DNA from: Candolleomyces eurysporus
Taxonomy: Eukaryota > Basidiomycota > Agaricomycetes > Agaricales > Psathyrellaceae
Length of the DNA stretch: 64,000 nt
Reading direction: 5' to 3'
NCBI GenBank assembly: GCA_027579435.1
Contig: JANBPK010000757.1
Location: 62,001 to 126,000, forward strand
In this document: piece by piece, positions 58,558 to 64,000 of the stretch
Position numbering within the stretch: the first letter of the stretch is position 1
How the letters are laid out: each line of letters begins with the position of its first letter
Translations under genes and position numbers: made by a program
Notes under the pieces: model-generated
What the model was told of the DNA's origin: nothing
The model's input: only the letters and a program-made list of their open reading frames with translations
Database searches by the model: none

Positions 58558-60619
58558 GCCAAATCCAAAGTCCCCCTTTCGACAGTCGGTAACACATTTG
58601 CGTACGAAGCAAACCGCAACCCTTCAAGTGTGAGATTGTTTTAAGGCCGGGACGCGAACACCTTCTGCAATAAGTAATTTGAAGATATGTCTATGCGCCT
58701 GATACTTACCTCTTTTGCCTGAGCCAAACCAATGGGAATCCTGAGCTCGAGGGGGTTGCACTCGTCTGTTCCATAGATATGACTTAGGTATCTCAGCCGG
58801 ACCATTTGCATGATGCTACGTACACTCAATAAACTGGTTCAAAACGAAAGCCCCTTACAAGCGCTCGAAAAACCTGCTCACAAGGCACAAAGCCGCTTCC
58901 TGCTAGAAAACATTCGATATATATCGTTCTCCGTGTTGGTACCTGTTTAAATCAAGGCAGTCTGTTCGGAAAATTGAGTTGGTACACCAACTTGGAGGGA
59001 GGGGCGTTGGTTCTGGGTAGTCGGCCTGTTAGGTCAAAGTGCTGTCACCAATCAACGGTCTTAGACTCCGTTTTGCTTGCGACTTTCACCTCTGAAATGT
59101 AAATTGTTCATCAGCATTCTATCTACTCAGTGGGCGTATGTGCTCTGCTAAATCTCAAAACATATAGAACTCATTCCGGTACCGGAAATTCTGGTCAGAC
59201 TGCAAGAACCTTTCGCATCACTGGACAAAATTCGATCACGCATGTTCATTGCGTGGCTGTTCAAGGCACCTCAAAAGTCCCCCTGCACTTGGCTAGCCGT
59301 TGGGAAAGTGCTTCTAGAGCTCCTATCAGTCCAGCGATTGGCAAATACATTGTTGCGACTGTCTCCGAGGTCAAACTAGTAATTGACCCTCTAACGCTCT
59401 ATCCCTCCAGCGTCGAAAGTCGTCGGTGATCGATCGCTTGACGCTTGCTGTATGCGTAGCACGGTCAAATGGATGATCTAGTGAGCAAAAGGGGAACGAT
59501 GATGATAAACTCCAAAGCAAATCAATTGACCTCCTTTCTTTTGAGCTATAGCCGCTTCTCTACCAATTTCGTCGTGACTACGGTCCCCCTGGCATGAGCT
59601 CTGGGTCGTGGATGCAAAATTCGAGTGGAACTGCTTCGATTTGAATTTGGGTCGAGTCAAAAGCTTTATTTCCTTGAGGAGCAAATCAGTGAGCAAAGGA
59701 GGAAATGTAGAGCAAGGATTACACGCTTCGTTTCGTTCCTAGCATCGCCCATCCACCAAGACCTTTCGCTTTCGCCTACAACTGTTGTATCGTTGATCGT
59801 GAGAGGGTAGGGGGGAATAGGTGCGTGATCCAGAGCACGGACCGCAAGGGAAGGTATACCAACCTCTTGAACGATTTCTAGCTATCTGAGACCGTTTTTG
59901 CCGCCGCTGGGCTTGTATGACGAGCTGAACGAGCGTTGACGTGCTTTTGATTCGAGTTGGTTCAAAAGTGCCTAGACTTGAGCAAACGTGGTGAGACAAC
60001 GAAAGAGAGAACGTGATCATGATAGAGTGACGATTACCTGAATCTTCTCGTTTCCAGTATTTTACTTGCTTCCATATCAACACGTCTCTGGCCGTACAAC
60101 GCGTTCATCGGCGCCTACGCCGTGCGTCATTTTGAACTCTGGATTCGTCGTTGAGCGTTCCATGTGGTCTTGAATGCGATCTGAGAGGTACTGAAATACC
60201 AGATGTGCGCAGGAGGATCTGGGGTTGAGTGCTGGGACCTGCGGCGTTGCGCTGTCGACCTGAGAAAGAGAGAGAACAGGTAGACCGGTAACCGATCGGT
60301 CTTGATATGAAGCCTACGTCTGTGGTCTATCGAATCAAAGACCGATCGGTCACCGGTCTAGTGAACAGGCGGCTTTCTGAAATCGGAAGGCAGTCGAGGC
60401 GAGAATTGTTGGCATGTGATGGCCCTATTTCGATTTGGCCAATGATCCGTTGCACTGCCACCGATCCACATTCTCCTCTTCTCTACTGCCCCGACCTAGA
60501 TATGATTCTGATCTTTGATCGGAGAGCAAAGGGATGGATTTGAGGCCATGTAAGTATGCTGCAGGACGGCGTGAATACGGAGACGCAGTCTAAGCTGAGG
60601 CCCGGGTCTGAAGGTGCGC
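58558..60619. other. gene-free stretch with relics and an inverted repeat
   Basis: Small open frames lack domains. 59540-59745 is a diverged match to 52680-52920. A long hairpin lies at 60283-60358. No gene is supported. Confidence 0.45.
60283..60358. repeat. near-perfect inverted repeat (hairpin), about 24-bp arms
   Basis: The left arm GACCGGTAACCGATCGGTCT (60283-60302, continuing TGAT) pairs with the right arm 60334-60358, whose reverse complement reads GACCGGTGACCGATCGGTCT then TTGAT. There is one substitution and one extra base; the loop is about 27 nt. Each arm also contains the palindrome ACCGATCGGT. Confidence 0.8.
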
Positions 60620-61770
60620 ATTCTAAGCGATTGATCCGGTGCCCCAACTGATGAATCCGGAGTCCGCCCACCCATGACCTCTGGCTCTTGCCGATAAGTG
60701 GCGAAGATGAGCATCCGACTCCTCAAAAAGACGAAGAAGCGGTGTCACTGATTGAACCCCGCCAACCACGCTGATACAATGGGCTGTCCTTACTCTCAAC
60801 ATGCCAAATCTTCGACTCAAGTAAGCATTGGTCAACCCAGCTCATCGACGTTCTGCTATTGGTACTATTTACCTTCAGGTCTAACGCAGCACGCCCGCCC
60901 AAAGTCCCGTCTCGAGACGGCGCGTACTCTCGTAAAGTTTTTGACCCTTCCAAGGTGAAGAGTATGGAAAACAAATGCCGATGCTGGCTAACGTTGAGTA
61001 TGGGGTGTGAGTCGACGTCCGACTTCCCATCGAGGGTTTGACTGATACTTGACCTTGATGTCTAGAATCTATCTCGCGTATGTTCTGATATTTACTCATT
61101 AAAGACTTTTTGTGACAACGGGAAGATATATGGAATATCATGGCACATTTTCTACCTGCGAAACACGATTTTCCCCTTGGCTTTTTGCGGATTCTATTAA
61201 GATGGCGCCAGACGAGTCGAACCGCTTGTATGTTGGCCTTTCGTCTCAGTAGCTGCATGTTAATATCACCTACTCATGCTCATCACAACGCTCACACAGC
61301 ACCCTCTTCATTCCCTGCCGCTCCGCCCTCACCCATCCAACTCCGCAGGGTGGGTTCCGTCCACGCAGGACTCTGGGAATCCATCACCTGGCCACGATCA
61401 CCTCGCCCTTCTTCCGCTCTCAATTCGCCATCATCCAAACCATTTCGTTCACGGAGCCCTTAGCCCAAGGCTTCGACGCCAACCTAGCTACATTTGAGAA
61501 ATTCTAGAAAGCTGGAGCCACCGAGAGTAGAAGTGTCTGGTATGCCGTTGATTCGCCTGTATGGCAGTTGTCTGTGCCTTTGGATGCCTTTACGGTCCCC
61601 GATTAAAGAGATGGCGGTGGAGATGGCGTTCATGTAAATTTGGCCTGTCCGTTCGCCGATCAACGGAGTACGCGTTCTCTGGGAGAACTGACCTTTAGCT
61701 TTGATCCGAACGATGCTGGTGTGTTCAACTTGCCAGTCGAGGCGGCCTGCTCAGGAACAGGTGCCTAGTA
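60620..61770 (+). pseudogene. decayed DUF455 ferritin-like gene
   Basis: The plus strand spells a degraded copy of the DUF455 part of the gene at 45258-47293: WAVLTLNMPNLRLK near 60778-60820, SNAARPPKVPSRDGAYSRKV and FDPSKVK near 60880-60960, IMAHFLPAKHDFPLGFL near 61137, SVHAGLWES near 61355, LAQGFDANLATFEKF near 61460 with a TAG stop immediately after (61505-61507), KAGATES, and GVFNLPVEA near 61720. Exon/intron spacing of the intact gene is partly kept. The HADEVTH metal-ligand segment is absent and frames change. I do not see the Rieske half. It faces the nearby NLR gene, opposite to the arrangement at 45-52 kb. Confidence 0.8.
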
Positions 61771-62348
61771 CACGAGCGAACCAATCCTCCAGCTTGATAT
61801 ACCATTGGAGTCAGGGCCGACATTCATCTTCGAAGCCAGAAGAAGGAGACAGGTTGATTTATTTATATTTCGTCCATGGCAATACCCTGGAGGACGGATA
61901 CGCAAATCCAAATGCTCATCTTACACCACAAAGCTCTCCCATCCTACTTCAAAAATCTGACTCACAGAGTTCCTCGTCCCACTTAGACTGTATCCACTTG
62001 AGAACCTGTCTCTTTAAATTCGAACCACATACTGACTTTCTGCCACGGTTGACGCTGGATCTATAGCAGAGGATACGGGAATCCAGGTTGGTGGCTCGGT
62101 GATAGTTACCGCCCTGGCTTCCTGTGTTTAACCCCTCCATCTAACCAAAATCCTCGACAGTATTGCTCAACTTATACCAGTTATCCACACCCTTTTGGTA
62201 TTGGCCATTTTGTCTTTCTCTTAGTTTTGCTGAATAATGGGTAATGAAACTAAAATCCACAGAGCGAATAATTGAATTGTCGGCGATGGTGCATCATAAT
62301 ACAAGAGAAAACAGGATCCAATATTGCTGTGGAAATGAGAGTAAACAA
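61771..62348. other. region between the DUF455 relic and the second NLR gene
   Basis: No gene is supported. At about 62070-62128 there is a plus-strand C-terminus-like stretch (EDTGIQVGGSVIVTALASCV then TAA) resembling the one ending at about 47680. Confidence 0.4.
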
Positions 62349-62523
62349 CTACAATCCGTCCGCGTTCAAGGCCTCTTCCCTCCCACCATCTTCTGTTCCT
62401 GATTTGTCGCTCAGGGACTCTGTCAGGAAATCCACAAAGAAACAAAGTGACAATGTAGAAATGACCAGAATGAGTCTGGAGAAGCTAGGTACAGGCAGTA
62501 GGATATATATAGAGAGGTCGGAG
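62349..62523 (-). other. displaced acidic tail of the second NACHT-TPR gene
   Basis: Downstream of the stop at 62524, minus-strand sequence in another frame still encodes the acidic tail seen in the first NLR gene (here SGTEDGGREEALNADGL). About 150 bp separate it from the rest. That insert is flanked by short GAGTC copies and has a donor-like GTTGCG and an acceptor-like TGACAG, so it may be an intron, but the available splice joins do not give an open frame. Confidence 0.5.
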
Positions 62524-64000
62524 TCAGCCACAGGTGGCTGGTATGGCAAGGGACAACGGTGATTTCGCAACAGACTCCAAGTTATCTTCGTCGAGTTCCC
62601 GCTGGAAGGCTTGGATTTCCTCACGGTCCGCTTCATCTCCAGTGAGTTCTAGATGAATTTCCAAAAGGATTATCATACGTCTGACACAGTCAGATCGATA
62701 TTGATGCCCAGGGGGATGAAGAACGAGACGCTCGCGGTAAATTCGGATGGCTTCATCGAGAGTCTCGATGTCCCCATTTTGCTTGTGATGACATAGGAGA
62801 GCAAAGGTGAGGCTGTCGAGAGACGAAGGTCGATGGGGGTGGGGTGCTGGCCTAAGTGCAAGCGCGTCACGAAGATGCAAAATGCCCTCGTTGAGGGTAT
62901 TGAGGTCATCATTGCACCAATAGAGTGACCGGAGAGCGTTTCCAAGGCTTTCCAGCGGTAAGGTCCGCTCTGAATGGTCTACTGGCCAGACTGCCAGCAC
63001 GTCACGAAGATGCGAAATGCTCTCATCCAGGGCATTGAGGTCACTATTGTGCTCAAAGAGTGATTGAAGGGCACTAGCCAGGTTGACGAGCGACCCGGGC
63101 CGACGTGGGTTGGATGGGGGCAGGAGTGCAAGCGCGTCACGAAGATGCGAAATGCTCTCTTTCAGGGTATTGAAGTCGTCATTCCGTTGAAAGAGAATCC
63201 GGAGTGCATTGCCAAGGTTGTCGAGTGACCCAGCCCGATGTGGATGGGGGGCTGGCCAGAGTGCAAGCGCGTCACGATAATGGGAAATGCTCTCGTTCAG
63301 GGGTTTGATGTCACCACTGGAATGAAAGAGAGCCTCGAGAGCGTTCCCGAGACTGTTGAGCGACGCAGGCCGATCCGGATGGGATGCTGGCAGCAGTGCT
63401 AGCGCGCCGCGAAGGTGTGAAATGCTCTCGTTCAGGGCATCGAGGTCACCACTCTGGTTAAAGAGAGAGTCGAGTATGGTACCAAGGTTGACGAGCAACC
63501 GATACCGATCTGGATGGGAGGCTGGCTGGAATGCAAATGCGTCACGATAATGCGAAATGCTCTCTTTCAGGGCATTGACGTCGCTGTTGCACTTGTAGAG
63601 TGCCCAGAGAGCACTGCCAAGAAGGGTGAGCGTCCGGCACCGTCCTGGATGGGATGGGGGCCGGAGTTGCAGTGCATGTCGAGCAGCCCCCACTGCTTCC
63701 TCATGCATTTTGGCTCTCCCGGTCCTCTCGCCCATTTCGTAGTAGGACAGTCCCAGTTTGTGCCAGGCCCTATCACAACCGGGACCGAGTCGCGCAGCAA
63801 CCTCTAAACAGGCCACCTCAAACGCCCAGCGCTCCCTGCCATCTTGACCAAGACTGTCGCCAGTTCTTGTGAGAATGGACGTCATATCCTGCTCCTCCGT
63901 CACCGCCACCTCTACTTCCGGAAGCAACATATTGAGAAACAGGGATGCCCACCGCTGTTGCACGTTAATGGGGATTGTGTGTAATCTTGAAAAATGCGGG
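62524..64000 (-). CDS. NACHT-TPR protein, C-terminal part (5' part beyond the window)
   Basis: One open minus-strand frame from the window end down to TGA at 62524, 490 or more codons. It parallels the first NLR gene from HTIPI-QQRWA (63965) through the EEQDM-SIL segment and LGLSYYEMGERTG, then about six regular 45-residue TPRs (63632-62823) and the closing ETLDEAIRIYRERLVLHPPG block and DEADREEIQAFQRELDE. The NACHT NTPase must lie upstream, outside the window. Repeats again alternate between HYR/WP and HLR/LP types. The C-terminus as read (SLAIPATCG) differs from the acidic tail of the first gene. A paralog by duplication and divergence. A start inside the window is unlikely. Confidence 0.85.
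   Translation of the reverse strand, partial: PHFSRLHTIPINVQQRWASLFLNMLLPEVEVAVTEEQDMTSILTRTGDSLGQDGRERWAFEVACLEVAARLGPGCDRAWHKLGLSYYEMGERTGRAKMHEEAVGAARHALQLRPPSHPGRCRTLTLLGSALWALYKCNSDVNALKESISHYRDAFAFQPASHPDRYRLLVNLGTILDSLFNQSGDLDALNESISHLRGALALLPASHPDRPASLNSLGNALEALFHSSGDIKPLNESISHYRDALALWPAPHPHRAGSLDNLGNALRILFQRNDDFNTLKESISHLRDALALLPPSNPRRPGSLVNLASALQSLFEHNSDLNALDESISHLRDVLAVWPVDHSERTLPLESLGNALRSLYWCNDDLNTLNEGILHLRDALALRPAPHPHRPSSLDSLTFALLCHHKQNGDIETLDEAIRIYRERLVLHPPGHQYRSDCVRRMIILLEIHLELTGDEADREEIQAFQRELDEDNLESVAKSPLSLAIPATCG

Overview
The window is nuclear DNA of a filamentous basidiomycete, most probably an Agaricomycete. Genes carry many short introns (about 43-70 bp, GT..AG) and stand in both orientations without operons. 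The gene set is typical of mushroom-forming fungi: a KRE6/SKN1 cell-wall glucan protein, an AA9 lytic polysaccharide monooxygenase, a PriB-like Zn2Cys6 regulator, expanded F-box and NACHT-TPR families, and a P450. The sequence is draft quality, with isolated Ns concentrated in the first 3.4 kb. Frame breaks in runs of T, C and G inside otherwise good genes may be sequencing errors.

Layout. 0-1 kb: partial fungus-type protein kinase (-). 1-4.2 kb: N-rich, no convincing gene. 4.2-7.3 kb: KRE6/SKN1 (-). 7.6-9.6 kb: AT-rich, gene-free island. 9.6-15.4 kb: a rearranged patch with two pseudogene fragments, a coiled-coil member of a propeller-like family (-) and a SigF/NTF2-like gene (+). 16.4-19.6 kb: GPI ethanolamine-phosphate transferase 3 (+). 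20.1-25.3 kb: two tandem F-box genes (+) sharing their C-terminal part with the coiled-coil gene at 11.6-14.1 kb. 25.6-28.5 kb: GABA-type amino-acid permease (+). 28.7-30.5 kb: divergent TRM112 (-) and exosome subunit RRP45 (+). 30.9-31.9 kb: AA9 LPMO (+). 32.4-33.9 kb: coiled-coil protein (+). 36.8-42.7 kb: PriB-like transcription factor (+). 43.5-45.2 kb: F-box/LRR-like protein (+). 45.3-47.3 kb: Rieske-DUF455 fusion (-). 48.2-52.0 kb: NACHT-TPR NLR-like protein (-). 53.8-54.9 kb: short-chain dehydrogenase (-) with a frame break. 55.3-55.7 kb: RING relic (+). 57.1-58.6 kb: P450 pseudogene (+). 60.6-61.8 kb: DUF455 pseudogene (+). 62.5-64 kb: C-terminal part of a second NACHT-TPR gene (-), running off the window.

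How the genes relate. From 14.5 to 45 kb, housekeeping functions (GPI anchors, tRNA/rRNA methylation, exosome, transport, transcription) alternate with fast-evolving families. The two most rearranged areas are 9.6-25 kb, where an F-box/propeller-like family has been duplicated, inverted, given a new N-terminus and partly destroyed, and 45-64 kb, where NACHT-TPR and DUF455 sequences occur together twice, once intact and once decayed. No CRISPR, rRNA, tRNA, viral or recognisable transposase sequence was found. The most notable observations are the N-terminal module exchange in the 9.6-25 kb family, the two-TPR higher-order repeat in the NLR-like genes, and the recurring NLR/DUF455 neighbourhood.
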